A DNA stretch of 64,000 nucleotides, from NCBI GenBank assembly GCA_022843745.1, contig JALHNB010000003.1, positions 182,126 to 246,125 of the forward strand, written 5' to 3'. The notes beneath the pieces were generated by a model. It was not told the DNA's origin and ran no database searches. It worked only from the letters and a program-made list of their open reading frames with translations. Source of the stretch: Anaerolineae bacterium. GTDB taxonomy: Bacteria; Chloroflexota; Anaerolineae; Aggregatilineales; Phototrophicaceae. Positions 9,324 to 18,504 of the stretch are shown here, in pieces. The position numbers and the translations under genes are program-made. The stretch's first letter is position 1; every line of letters begins with the position of its first letter.

Positions 9324-12224
9324 TCATTCCGGTAGATACTGTGCCAACATCACGACTGGATGAACTGCGACTCGGCCTGTACCGTCAGCGATCTGGTGGC
9401 GGCAGGACGTGCCGGACGCGACGATGAGCGTGTCCTCACTGGCCTGGCGCACCGTCGGGAACAGGCGATCCTCACCAGCAGCCATCGAAACTTCGTAATG
9501 TTCGCGCTCATAGCCGAACGATCCCGCCATGCCACAGCAGCCACTTGGAATCTCGGTGACGGTGGTATTCGGCAGCGCTCGCAGCATTTTCAAAAGCGGA
9601 CCTGTGCCTGTCAGCGCTTTTTGATAACAATGGCCGTGTACAAGGATATTCTGCGGCGTTTTCGGCTGCACAAAAGGCAGATTCATATCCGCTAAATTGG
9701 CTAAAAATTCTTCGATGAAAAAGCTGTGCTGCGCGACTATTCGGGATTCTTCCGTCCGCAGCAGATCAGGATATTCATCACGCAGGGTGGCGATGCAGCT
9801 TGGCTCGATGCCGATAATTGGCACACCCGCAGCCGCATAAGGCGCGAGTATATTGACATTGTGGGCGGCATTTTCGCGGGCGTTTTCCAGCAAGCCTTTG
9901 GAGATCATCGGGCGGCTGCAACAGCGGCGATCCTTGAGCAAATGGACTTCGAATCCGGCGGCTTCCAGCACACGCACCGCCGCCTGCCCGATTTCGATTT
10001 CGTTGTAGGAGAGATAGGTGTCATCCCAGAGAATGACTTTGCCACTGGTCGCGGCGGCTGGCTGTGGGCGGGTTTTGAACCAGTCGCGAAACGTCATCGG
10101 AGACAGCGCGGGCAGGGTGCGACGCGAGTCAATGCCAATATAACGATCCAGCGCACGCCGGATAGATTTATTGCGAAAACTCCAGTTTGTCACACCTGGC
10201 AGGATACTCCCAAGCTGATTGAGCGCGGCAATATGGCCGAACATACGGCTGCGGAGAGGCGTCCCGTGCGCTTCATGATAGTGCGCCAAAAATTCGTACT
10301 TGAGCTTTGCCATATCAACAGTCGAGGGGCATTCGCGCTTGCAGGCTTTGCATTCCAGGCATAAATCCAGCACTTCGTAAAGCTCTTTGCTCGCCAGCCC
10401 TTCCGGGCCAAGCTGACCCGTCATCGCCGCACGTAAAGCATTCGCTCGTCCGCGTGTGGAGTGCGCTTCGTCACGTGTCGCCATAAATGATGGACACATC
10501 GCGCCGTTATCACGCTTGCGGCAAACACCCTGCCCGTTGCACATCTCGACCATGCCACCAAAGCCGCCATCTGCCGAAAAATCCAGAAAGGTGACGTTAG
10601 GCGCAAAAGGTGTGGCGTAATCTGGATGGAGACGCAGCAGACTGGCATCCCAGGGCGCGGGAGCATCAATAATTTTGCCGGGATTCAGCACATTGTTGGG
10701 GTCAAACAAGCCTTTGACCTGCCGAAACGCCTGATGCAATTTTGCACCATAAAGCTTTTCGTTGAAGTAGCTTCGCGCAGTGCCTTCGCCATGTTCGCCT
10801 GTGGTCGTGCCACCATAGCGGATCGCCAATTCCGCGACAGCCTCAGAAATCTGGCGCATCTGGCGTAAACCTTCGCCAGTCTTGAGGTTAATCAGCGGGT
10901 TAATGTGCAGGCACCCCGCCGACGCATGCGCGTAAAAAGCCGCTGATGTCCCAGCCTCGTCGCAGACACGCGCCACTTCCATTGCATAATCGGCGAGATT
11001 CTCAACAGGCACAGTCGCGTCGTCCACGAAGGCCAGCGGCTTGGCATCGCCGCGCATACTCATCAGCAAACCCAGGCTGGCTTTTCGCACACCCCAGACG
11101 TTGGCAACCTGTTCTGGTGTTGTCTGATGAACGACCACACCGCTATAACTATTTCGCCGCAGCGCCGCTTCGAGATTTTCGGCATTTTGACGCAGTTCAC
11201 TTTCGCTCGTTCCGGCGAACTCGACGATCAGCACTGCGCGGGGATCACCGTCGATAAAGGTCAGACGCGGGCCATATTCCGGCGATTGGCGCGTCAGATA
11301 ATTGAAATAGCGGTCTATCAACTCGACGGCTGAGGGCTTGTGTTCCAGAATAAACGGCACGAGCGCCAGCGCCTCACGTAAATCGTCAAAATGCAGCAGC
11401 GCCAGCCGTGTCATTTTCGGACGCGCGACGACATTCAGTTTGATCGCCGTTATCACGCCCAGCGTACCTTCGCTGCCAACGATCAACGGCGCAAGATTGA
11501 ACGATGTGCCGTTTGCCAAAATCGCGGCGATTCGATTGAGATTATAGCCAGCGACATTACGCCAGATTTTCGGATAACGCGCGGCAATTTCGTCAGCGTT
11601 CTGGCGCACGAGTTCGGGAATATCGCGATAAAGTCGGCCTTCGAGAGTGTCCTTCTCGACCAGAAGCGCGACTTCTTCCGGCGTTTTTGGTCCAAAGCGC
11701 ACTTGGCTGCCATCTGACAGTACAACATCGACTTCGCGCACGTAATCAGCCATCATGCCGTAGACAATCGAGTGCGAACCTGTCGAGTTATTGCCCGTCA
11801 TGCCGCCCAATGTGGCGACCATGCTCGACGCGGGATCGGGGCCGACCATCAGGCCATGACTTTTGAGTGCGTTGTTGAGGTGATCGAGTACCAAGCCGGA
11901 CTGTACGCGCACCCATTTCGCCTCGGCGTTGAGTTCGATAATGCCGTCCATGTAGCGCGAATGGTCGATAATGACACCCGCGCCAATCGTCTGACCGGAA
12001 AGGCTGCTGCCGCCGCCGCGTGGAACAATCGACGCCCCGTGACGTGCCGCTGTTTTCACAATCGCCGTCACATCGTCGGCATCACGCGGGATAGCGACCC
12101 CTGCCGGCAGCATTTGATAGCTGGAGGCATCGGTGCTGTAGAGCCAGCGACTCATGTTATCGAAACGTACATCGCCGCGAATAGTTTTCTTTAAATCCTG
12201 CCCAATGGCTTCTGTGATGGACAT
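9324..12224 (-). CDS. Fused FAD-linked 2-hydroxyacid dehydrogenase with Fe-S domain (GlcD-GlcF / YdiJ type)
   Basis: A 966-residue fusion of an FAD-binding oxidase and an iron-sulfur subunit. The N-terminal half has the FAD_binding_4 signature (PRGGGSSLSGQTIG) and GSEGTLGVIT, then the FAD-oxidase C-terminal domain with HINPLINL and GEHGEGTARS. The second half has ferredoxin-like cysteines (CNGQGVCRK; CLECKACKRECP) and two CCG motifs (RRCCSRPM, SGCCGMAG). Such proteins oxidise glycolate, D-lactate or D-2-hydroxyglutarate and pass electrons to the respiratory chain. Malate synthase is divergently transcribed about 100 bp away, which favours glycolate and production of glyoxylate. The D-2-hydroxyglutarate alternative cannot be excluded. 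Confidence 0.88.
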   Translation of the reverse strand: MSITEAIGQDLKKTIRGDVRFDNMSRWLYSTDASSYQMLPAGVAIPRDADDVTAIVKTAARHGASIVPRGGGSSLSGQTIGAGVIIDHSRYMDGIIELNAEAKWVRVQSGLVLDHLNNALKSHGLMVGPDPASSMVATLGGMTGNNSTGSHSIVYGMMADYVREVDVVLSDGSQVRFGPKTPEEVALLVEKDTLEGRLYRDIPELVRQNADEIAARYPKIWRNVAGYNLNRIAAILANGTSFNLAPLIVGSEGTLGVITAIKLNVVARPKMTRLALLHFDDLREALALVPFILEHKPSAVELIDRYFNYLTRQSPEYGPRLTFIDGDPRAVLIVEFAGTSESELRQNAENLEAALRRNSYSGVVVHQTTPEQVANVWGVRKASLGLLMSMRGDAKPLAFVDDATVPVENLADYAMEVARVCDEAGTSAAFYAHASAGCLHINPLINLKTGEGLRQMRQISEAVAELAIRYGGTTTGEHGEGTARSYFNEKLYGAKLHQAFRQVKGLFDPNNVLNPGKIIDAPAPWDASLLRLHPDYATPFAPNVTFLDFSADGGFGGMVEMCNGQGVCRKRDNGAMCPSFMATRDEAHSTRGRANALRAAMTGQLGPEGLASKELYEVLDLCLECKACKRECPSTVDMAKLKYEFLAHYHEAHGTPLRSRMFGHIAALNQLGSILPGVTNWSFRNKSIRRALDRYIGIDSRRTLPALSPMTFRDWFKTRPQPAAATSGKVILWDDTYLSYNEIEIGQAAVRVLEAAGFEVHLLKDRRCCSRPMISKGLLENARENAAHNVNILAPYAAAGVPIIGIEPSCIATLRDEYPDLLRTEESRIVAQHSFFIEEFLANLADMNLPFVQPKTPQNILVHGHCYQKALTGTGPLLKMLRALPNTTVTEIPSGCCGMAGSFGYEREHYEVSMAAGEDRLFPTVRQASEDTLIVASGTSCRHQIADGTGRVAVHPVVMLAQYLPE

Positions 12225-12322
12225 CTGTAACTTCCTGAGTTAAATTTCCTCATATTATAGTCACGAAATCGGCAAACAACCCGTCAATGGTCTGCTGATA
12301 CGTTTTTGTAAAGGACTGAGTG

Positions 12323-13900
12323 ATGGTCGAAAATATTGAAATCCAAGCACCGATTTCACCCGAATTTGCCGAGATTCTGACTCCCGAAGCGCTGGCCTTC
12401 GTCGCCAAACTCGCGCGTGAATTTTCCGCCCGCCGCCACGAACTCCTGCAAAAACGCCGTGAACGACAATCCCAGATTGACAGCGGTAAAATGCCTGACT
12501 TTTTGCGGGAAACCGAGTCCATCCGCAGCGGAGACTGGAAAGTCGCGCCTGTTCCGGCGGATTTACAGGATCGCCGTGTCGAACTGACCGGGCCGACAGA
12601 CCGCAAAATGGTGATTAACGCGCTTAACAGCGGCGCGAAAGTCTTTATGGCCGATTTTGAAGATGCCAATTCCCCTACCTGGCACAATATGATTGACGGT
12701 CAGATCAACCTGCGCGATGCGAATCGCCGGACGATTACATTCACCAGCCCGGAAGGCAAGGCATACAAGCTCAACGACAAAACGGCGGTCATTATGGTGC
12801 GCCCGCGCGGCTGGCACCTGGACGAAAAGCACATGCGCGTTGATGGGAGACCTGTGCCGGGTGGGATATTCGATTTTGGCCTGTATTTTTTCCATAACGC
12901 CAAAGAGCTTTTGAGGTGGGGCAGCGGGCCGTATTTTTATCTGCCGAAAATGGAAAGCCATCTGGAAGCGCGTTTATGGAATGACGTGTTCAAGCTAGCG
13001 CAGGACGAACTCGGCATTCCGCTGGGGACGATCAAGGCGACAGTGCTGATCGAAACGATTCTGGCAGCGTTCGAAACCGAAGAAATTTTATACGAACTGC
13101 GCGAGCATTCCGCTGGGTTAAACTGTGGACGCTGGGATTATATTTTCAGCTTTATCAAAAAATTCCGCAATAAGCCGGGATTTGTGCTGCCGGATCGCAC
13201 ATTGGTCACAATGACCGCGCCGATGATGCGCTCGTATTCGCTGTTGGTGATTAAAAATTGTCACAAGCGCGGCGCGTTCGCGATGGGCGGTATGGCGGCG
13301 CAGATTCCGATTAAGAATAACCCCGAAGCTAATGAAGCTGCGCTTAACAAAGTGCGGGCGGATAAACTGCGCGAAGCTCAGGATGGTCACGATGGCACAT
13401 GGGTCGCGCATCCGGCGCTTGTACCGATTGCGACGGAAATCTTTGACGAATTTATGCCGCAAGCAAATCAGCTTGACCGCCAGCGCGACGATGTGAATGT
13501 GACCGCCGCTGACCTGCTCAAAGTGCCGGAGGGTGCGATCACCGAGCAGGGTGTACGCTGGAATATCCGCGTCGGCGTGCAATATCTGGAGGCGTGGTTG
13601 GGCGGTAATGGCTGCGTTCCACTGTATTCTCTGATGGAAGATGCCGCAACCGCCGAAATTTCGCGCACACAAATCTGGCAATGGCTGCATCACGAGGCGA
13701 AATTGGACGATGGGAAGGCGTTAACATCGGAACGCTACGACCAGCTTTTGCAAGAAGAACTCGACGGCATCCGTCAGGAGATCGGCGCGGTGCGATATGA
13801 CAGCGGCCATTTTGCGCAGGCCAGCCAGATTTTTACGGAGATGGCGAAAGCAGAGCCGTTTGTCGATTTTCTGACGCTGCCCGCGTATGAATATCTGTAG
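12323..13900 (+). CDS. aceB: Malate synthase A
   Basis: A 525-residue malate synthase, which condenses glyoxylate with acetyl-CoA to malate. The start is the ATG at 12323, preceded by AAAGGA with good spacing; the GTG just before it is less likely. [12 protein letters not shown] and [15 protein letters not shown] are family signatures, and [11 protein letters not shown] and [11 protein letters not shown] are also typical of the A form. The length matches the plant and enterobacterial A form of about 530 residues, not the 720-residue G form. No isocitrate lyase gene is visible nearby. Together with the divergent oxidase it points to use of glycolate-derived glyoxylate. Confidence 0.95.
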   Translation: MVENIEIQAPISPEFAEILTPEALAFVAKLAREFSARRHELLQKRRERQSQIDSGKMPDFLRETESIRSGDWKVAPVPADLQDRRVELTGPTDRKMVINALNSGAKVFMADFEDANSPTWHNMIDGQINLRDANRRTITFTSPEGKAYKLNDKTAVIMVRPRGWHLDEKHMRVDGRPVPGGIFDFGLYFFHNAKELLRWGSGPYFYLPKMESHLEARLWNDVFKLAQDELGIPLGTIKATVLIETILAAFETEEILYELREHSAGLNCGRWDYIFSFIKKFRNKPGFVLPDRTLVTMTAPMMRSYSLLVIKNCHKRGAFAMGGMAAQIPIKNNPEANEAALNKVRADKLREAQDGHDGTWVAHPALVPIATEIFDEFMPQANQLDRQRDDVNVTAADLLKVPEGAITEQGVRWNIRVGVQYLEAWLGGNGCVPLYSLMEDAATAEISRTQIWQWLHHEAKLDDGKALTSERYDQLLQEELDGIRQEIGAVRYDSGHFAQASQIFTEMAKAEPFVDFLTLPAYEYL

Positions 13901-13915
13901 CGAAACGACCAGAAA

Positions 13916-13941
13916 GGGCGTAAGGCCTTGCGCCCCTACAA
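13916..13941. repeat. GTAGGGGC-type palindrome, shortened
   Basis: GGGCGTAAGGCCTTGCGCCC followed by CTACA is a degenerate member of the dispersed family, placed just after the malate synthase stop. Confidence 0.65.
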
Positions 13942-14049
13942 GTACCACATTTTTGATGATCAAGCCTTCGCAGCATCAATGGTATTCGCTTATGCTGGGT
14001 ATCAGGGCTATAATTTGCGACAAAATTTCAACTGAATCAGGAATTGATG

Positions 14050-14817
14050 ATGTCTGAAGACCAGCGCCCATCACCCAAATTTAAGCCCGTTTCGCTTTTT
14101 GTTACCTGCATTGTCGATGCGATCTACCCGCAAACCGGAGTTTCGGTTGTCGAGATTCTCGAACACCTGGGGGTCGAAGTCCGCTTCCCGATGGGGCAGA
14201 CCTGCTGCGCACAGCCCGCCTATAATTCCGGCTTCTGGGAGGACGCGCGTGTGGTTGCCAAGCAGTTTTTACGCGCGTTTGCCGATGCCGAAGTGATCGT
14301 TACACCGTCCGGTAGCTGCGCGACAATGGTGCGGCATTATTACCCCGAATTGTTTAAGGATGACCCCGAATGGCGCGATCAGGCCATCTGGGCATCGAAT
14401 ATCACTTGGGAATTTACCGAATATCTGGTCGATGGCCTGGGTGTGACCGACCTGGGCGCGAAGATGCCACCTACAAAGGTCGCTTTTCACGATGCCTGTC
14501 ACGGCCTGCGTGGACTAGGCCTGAAAGGTCAGGCGCGGCAGCTCGCAGAAAGCATTGATGGCGTGACCGTCAACGAGATGAAAGGCGCAGACCAATGCTG
14601 CGGCTTTGGCGGCTTGTTCTCGGTCAAGATGTCAGAGATCAGCGGCGCGATGCTCGACGAAAAAATCGAAGCGATTGAAGCCAGCGATTCCGACATGATT
14701 TTGACCGGCGATTGCAGTTGCATGACCCAGATCAACGGCGGCCTGAGCCGGAATCAAAAAACGCGCCGAGCCGTCCATATTGCTGACCTGCTGGCGCGCG
14801 GATTGAAAAACGCTTAA
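14050..14817 (+). CDS. CCG-domain Fe-S oxidoreductase, LutA/LldE type
   Basis: A cysteine-rich protein of about 255 residues, like LutA (LldE, YkgE), with two CCG domains: QTCCAQPAY with a downstream GSCATM, and HDACHGLRG with ADQCCGFGG. These domains usually bind an iron-sulfur cofactor and serve as subunits of lactate or glycolate oxidising complexes. The third of three in-frame starts (14050) has the best spacing from AGGA. No lutB or lutC gene is adjacent, so it may work with the oxidase at 9324-12224. It overlaps the convergent gene downstream by four bases. Confidence 0.85.
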   Translation: MSEDQRPSPKFKPVSLFVTCIVDAIYPQTGVSVVEILEHLGVEVRFPMGQTCCAQPAYNSGFWEDARVVAKQFLRAFADAEVIVTPSGSCATMVRHYYPELFKDDPEWRDQAIWASNITWEFTEYLVDGLGVTDLGAKMPPTKVAFHDACHGLRGLGLKGQARQLAESIDGVTVNEMKGADQCCGFGGLFSVKMSEISGAMLDEKIEAIEASDSDMILTGDCSCMTQINGGLSRNQKTRRAVHIADLLARGLKNA

Positions 14818-15203
14818 CGACTACTATAGGCCAGCGGTGCCTGATAGCTGCTGACGAATTGTTCTGCTTCTTCTAAAGACCTGAAAAAATGCGTTTCGTG
14901 GGTATGGCGTACCGTACCCATGAGCGCTGCCATGCGTGACTGCTGGGTGACAAGCAGGGTATTGGTGGCAACAGCGGCAATCCGCACGTTGGGGGTTTCG
15001 GCGGCAAGGGCGAAGATTCGGCGGGCTTCGGTGCTGATGGATGTTGCCTGACGTGCATCGACGAGGGAGATAATGGGCACGTCACTGGCTTTGGCATAGC
15101 GCAGCAAAGCTTCAGCCCATGTTTTCGCATCATTTGCGTCAACATAGCCAACTTCGCGTGAAAAAAATACACTATTTTCGAAGGAAATATCACAAACAGG
15201 CAT
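14814..15203 (-). CDS. Small STAS/SpoIIAA-like protein of unknown function
   Basis: A 129-residue soluble protein. It has an alternating beta-alpha pattern with an internal strand IISLVDARQA, a strand VRIAAVATNTL and a C-terminal helix FFRSLEEAEQFV. That pattern resembles STAS/SEC14 or SpoIIAA-like domains found in regulatory or lipid-linked proteins, but the match is weak. Its 3' end overlaps that of the upstream Fe-S gene by four bases. Its 5' end faces the AT-rich leader of the pst operon, so the two are divergent. Confidence 0.45.
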   Translation of the reverse strand: MPVCDISFENSVFFSREVGYVDANDAKTWAEALLRYAKASDVPIISLVDARQATSISTEARRIFALAAETPNVRIAAVATNTLLVTQQSRMAALMGTVRHTHETHFFRSLEEAEQFVSSYQAPLAYSSR

Positions 15204-15316
15204 ACTATCTCACCTGAAAAATTAAATTCGTAAACTGAATAGTTATATATATCACGTTAATTGATAATTTGCTACATACATTAGGAAATTCTAACCATAG
15301 CGAATATTAATTAAAT

Positions 15317-15365
15317 TTAACACGAGTGTGAAACCCCCTTAACATTCTGCCCGTTGTTATTAACC
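15317..15365 (+). promoter_or_regulatory. TTAAC direct repeats upstream of pst operon (Pho-box-like)
   Basis: TTAACA at 15317, TTAACA at 15339 and TTAACC at 15360 are spaced 22 and 21 bases apart, or two 11-bp units. PhoB and PhoP boxes are direct repeats with an 11-bp period, and the position before a phosphate operon fits. The intermediate half-repeats are not visible, so the match is partial. Confidence 0.4.
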
Positions 15366-15384
15366 TCCACCGACTATCATCATC

Positions 15385-15407
15385 TCGAAATGAAAAAAAC
15401 ATTTCGA
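15385..15407 (+). other. Leader hairpin upstream of pstS
   Basis: TCGAAATG and CATTTCGA form an 8-bp stem around an A-rich 7-base loop, about 45 bases before the start codon. It could stabilise the leader mRNA or be a binding site. Confidence 0.45.
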
Positions 15408-15451
15408 TGAATTACCCAAACATGACACAGCCTTATAAGGAGAGCTAGTAA

Positions 15452-16843
15452 ATGTTGAAAGCCCGTATTGTGGTTATCATGATCGGCATTTTGATGCTGA
15501 TTACGTCGGTAACAAGTGTATTCGCTCAGGATCAGACAATTGTAGAAATTGCCGCTGGCAACGCCGATTTTTCGACATTGGTGTCGCTGGTTCAGGCCGC
15601 TGGCCTGGCCGATGTGCTGGCTGGTGAAGGCCCCTTCACCGTATTCGCGCCGACGAACGATGCGTTTGCGGCTCTACCCGAAGATGTCGTGGCCTACCTG
15701 ACTTCAGAAGCTGGCCTGCCGATACTTACCGAAATTCTGACCTATCACGTCGTTTCCGGCGCAGTGATGTCGGCTGATATCACTGACATGATGGCCGACA
15801 CCATGCAGATGTCCGCAGTTGGTGGCGATATGCTCGGCGGTCAACTCGATGTTAAAGTGACCGACATGGGCGTGACTGTCAACCAGGCGAACGTCGTTAC
15901 CCCGGACATTGCGGCCAGCAACGGCGTCATTCACGTCATTGACTCGGTGTTACTGCCCACCATCACCCTCCCCGAAGTTGATGCGTTGAGCATGACTGAC
16001 CCGATCACATCGGCTGGCAGCTCAACGGTTGCCCCTGTGACCGATGCGATCAACAGCAAATTGGCTGACGAAGGCTACACAGGTGTGACCAACGCCACTA
16101 CCGGTACCGGTGCAGGTTTTGAACGTTACTGTGCAGGCGAACTGGATTTCTCCAATGCCAGCCGTGTGATCACCCAGGATGAAATTGATCTTTGCGCAGC
16201 CAATAACCTGAATCCTGTTGGTTTCCGTGTTGGCACGGATGCCCTGGCTGTTGTGGTCAGCGCCTCGAATGATTTCGTTGACAGCCTGACCGCTGAACAA
16301 CTGGCTGCTGCCTTCTCAACGGCTGCGACCTGGGCCGATGTTGATCCCGCATTCCCCGCTGAACCAATCCTGCGTTACAGCCCCGGCACGGACAGCGGCA
16401 CATTCGATTATTTCGTCGAAGAAGTTTTCGACGAAGATGAAGCTCCAATCCTGAATGCTGCCAACCTGGAACTGAGCGAAAACGACAATGTTCTGGTGCA
16501 GGGTGTCGAAGCCAGCCCGTATGCGATTGGTTACTTTGGCTATGCTTATTACCAGGCCGAGGCTGATAGACTGAAGATTCTCTCACTCGATTTCGGTGAT
16601 GGTGTGGTGGAAGCGAGCGAAGAAAGTGTTGATGCCGCAACCTATCCGCTGTCTCGTCCCCTGTTCATCTACTCGGATGTCAGCAAAGTGGCGGCCAACC
16701 CGTCGCTGGGGGCTTACCTCAACTACTACCTCACCAATGCTGACGAAACGAATGCTGAGGTAGGCTACTTCCCGGCTGATGATTTCTCGCTGAACTTTGC
16801 CAAACTGCAACTGCTGGCGATGATGCACGCAGCGATGATGTAG
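15452..16843 (+). CDS. pstS: Fasciclin-domain / phosphate-binding PstS fusion protein
   Basis: A 463-residue exported protein. A signal peptide ends VFAQ (about 1-25). Residues about 30-170 are a FAS1 domain, with GPFTVFAPTNDAF and NGVIHVIDSVLLP as its two conserved boxes. Residues about 180-455 are a phosphate-binding protein of the PstS type, with GSSTV, TGTGAGFERYCAGELDFSNASR and SPGTDSGTFDYF lining the binding site. It should capture phosphate outside the membrane and hand it to PstCAB encoded downstream. The FAS1 part may anchor it to polysaccharide or another surface partner. Ordinary PstS lacks this domain. GGAGAG lies before the ATG. Confidence 0.9.
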   Translation: MLKARIVVIMIGILMLITSVTSVFAQDQTIVEIAAGNADFSTLVSLVQAAGLADVLAGEGPFTVFAPTNDAFAALPEDVVAYLTSEAGLPILTEILTYHVVSGAVMSADITDMMADTMQMSAVGGDMLGGQLDVKVTDMGVTVNQANVVTPDIAASNGVIHVIDSVLLPTITLPEVDALSMTDPITSAGSSTVAPVTDAINSKLADEGYTGVTNATTGTGAGFERYCAGELDFSNASRVITQDEIDLCAANNLNPVGFRVGTDALAVVVSASNDFVDSLTAEQLAAAFSTAATWADVDPAFPAEPILRYSPGTDSGTFDYFVEEVFDEDEAPILNAANLELSENDNVLVQGVEASPYAIGYFGYAYYQAEADRLKILSLDFGDGVVEASEESVDAATYPLSRPLFIYSDVSKVAANPSLGAYLNYYLTNADETNAEVGYFPADDFSLNFAKLQLLAMMHAAMM

Positions 16844-16873
16844 TTTATCTTCTCTTTAAGAGTCTGTTAAGTT

Positions 16874-16917
16874 ATGGAGAGGGAACTTCGTTTCTCTCTC
16901 CATGTACTATTTTTTGT
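16874..16917 (+). terminator. Stem-loop and T run between pstS and pstC (attenuator-type)
   Basis: ATGGAGAGGGAA and TTCTCTCTCCAT pair as a 12-bp stem with a short CTTCGT loop, followed within a few bases by a TTTTTT run. It would end part of the transcripts after pstS and keep PstS in excess over the permease. Confidence 0.65.
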
Positions 16918-16983
16918 GATATTATTCACATTCGATCACTAAATGCTTAAGTAGCAAGCTTGATTTTCTACAGGAGACAAACG

Positions 16984-18504
16984 GTGTCCTCAATGGAATT
17001 GAACGCGGGAAACCAACTGGGTGCTTTGAGCCAAAAGGGGCAGCTCCTCGCCAGTGTACTTCAAAACGAAACAACGGATGGGATTAATATTAACAAACGC
17101 CCACGTGTTGGCGAAATCATTATTCAGAATCTCCTCCTCATATGCGGTGTGGTCTCGATTGTCACAACCGTTTTGATCGTTTACACCCTCCTTAATCAGG
17201 CGATTGGCTTCTTCAATTCACTCGCCTGGCTGCCAGCTCGAACATTAACAGTCAACAGCAGTATCGAGCGTGTCGCCATTCCCAATCCTATTGATGCGAC
17301 ATCAACCGAAATCAGCCTCGTCACTGAAGCTGGTGAACTGGTTGGCGCGTTACAGCGCATCCCCTATTCGGAAGGTCAAATGATCCGAATTGGAGACGAA
17401 ATTATGCTGGTTCAATCCGTTGGACGACGTGCCATTACGGTTGATCGTGGAACCGAGGGATCGACAGCGACCAATCATGAGGCAGGTATACCGATTGAAG
17501 TGCTTATCAGTAATCCAATTCGCCTGGGCGAAGAACTCAGTGCGACAGATAACCAAATAGCATTACAAACGGTGGGAACGCTGCCATTCACTGTTGAACA
17601 GGTCATCCGTATTCACAACGAAGACATGAGGATCATCGAGGTCGCTGCCGATAACACATCAATCACGGTTGAGCGCGGCTATAACGGCACGGAAGCAATC
17701 GTTCAACCAAGCGGCGAAGCAGTGATGGCATCCAAGCAGCCCTCACTGACCGAATTTCTGACTCATACCAAGTGGCAGCCTCAGATTGGCGAATTTGGTG
17801 TGCTGCCGCTGGTTTACGCCACGCTTATGACGACAATTATCGCCCTGCTGGTCGCCGTACCGCTGGGTTTGGGAGCAGCGGTCTATTTGAGTGAATATGC
17901 TTCACCCCGCGCACGTTCTACCCTCAAGCCGATTCTGGAAATTCTGGCGGGCGTTCCAACCGTTGTTTACGGCTTTTTCGCCATCACATTCATGACTCCG
18001 CTTTTGCGCGGGCTGCTTGGTGCGGATAACGTCTCGATCTACAACATGGCCTCCGCTGGCCTTGTGATGGGCGTGATGATCGTGCCAACCATTAGCTCGA
18101 TCAGCGAAGATGCCTTGAGCGCTGTGCCTCGTTCGCTCCGGGAAGCATCTTACGGGCTGGGCGCAACCAAGCTCGAAACGATTGTTCGCGTGATTATACC
18201 TGGGGCGCTTTCCGGGATTATTGCCGCGTTCATTCTGGGTATGTCGCGTGCCGTCGGCGAAACGATGATTGTCGCGATTGCGGCAGGTGCTGGCCCTGCT
18301 TCGGCCATCAATTTTCTGAAGCCCTTCCAGGCAGGTGAAACCATGACCGGACATATCGCGCGTATCAGCGGCGGCGATCTAAGCTACGGCTCGATTGACT
18401 ACAACAGTATTTTCGCGATTGGCCTAGCGCTGTTCGTGATGACCCTGATCCTGAATTTAATTAGCGGATTTATCGCACGCCGATTCCGTGAGGTTTACCA
18501 ATGA
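16984..18504 (+). CDS. pstC: Phosphate ABC transporter permease PstC with large extracytoplasmic insertion
   Basis: A 506-residue permease of the phosphate ABC transporter. AGGAG lies 7 bases before the GTG at 16984. The first membrane helix is at about 40-70. About 190 residues follow before the second helix, where usual PstC proteins of about 310 residues have only a short loop. This insertion contains two related copies of a beta-rich module, each ending in an I-T-V-x-R-G motif (AITVDRGTEGSTA and SITVERGYNGTEA). The C-terminal part is a normal permease core (PLGLGAAVYLSEYA; EAALG-like loop REASYGLGATKLETI). It forms the channel with PstA, which overlaps it by four bases. Confidence 0.9.
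   Translation: MSSMELNAGNQLGALSQKGQLLASVLQNETTDGININKRPRVGEIIIQNLLLICGVVSIVTTVLIVYTLLNQAIGFFNSLAWLPARTLTVNSSIERVAIPNPIDATSTEISLVTEAGELVGALQRIPYSEGQMIRIGDEIMLVQSVGRRAITVDRGTEGSTATNHEAGIPIEVLISNPIRLGEELSATDNQIALQTVGTLPFTVEQVIRIHNEDMRIIEVAADNTSITVERGYNGTEAIVQPSGEAVMASKQPSLTEFLTHTKWQPQIGEFGVLPLVYATLMTTIIALLVAVPLGLGAAVYLSEYASPRARSTLKPILEILAGVPTVVYGFFAITFMTPLLRGLLGADNVSIYNMASAGLVMGVMIVPTISSISEDALSAVPRSLREASYGLGATKLETIVRVIIPGALSGIIAAFILGMSRAVGETMIVAIAAGAGPASAINFLKPFQAGETMTGHIARISGGDLSYGSIDYNSIFAIGLALFVMTLILNLISGFIARRFREVYQ

Noticed and set aside
14050..14817. Complete lactate-utilisation operon lutABC
   Set aside because: Only the LutA-like gene is present; no lutB or lutC follows.
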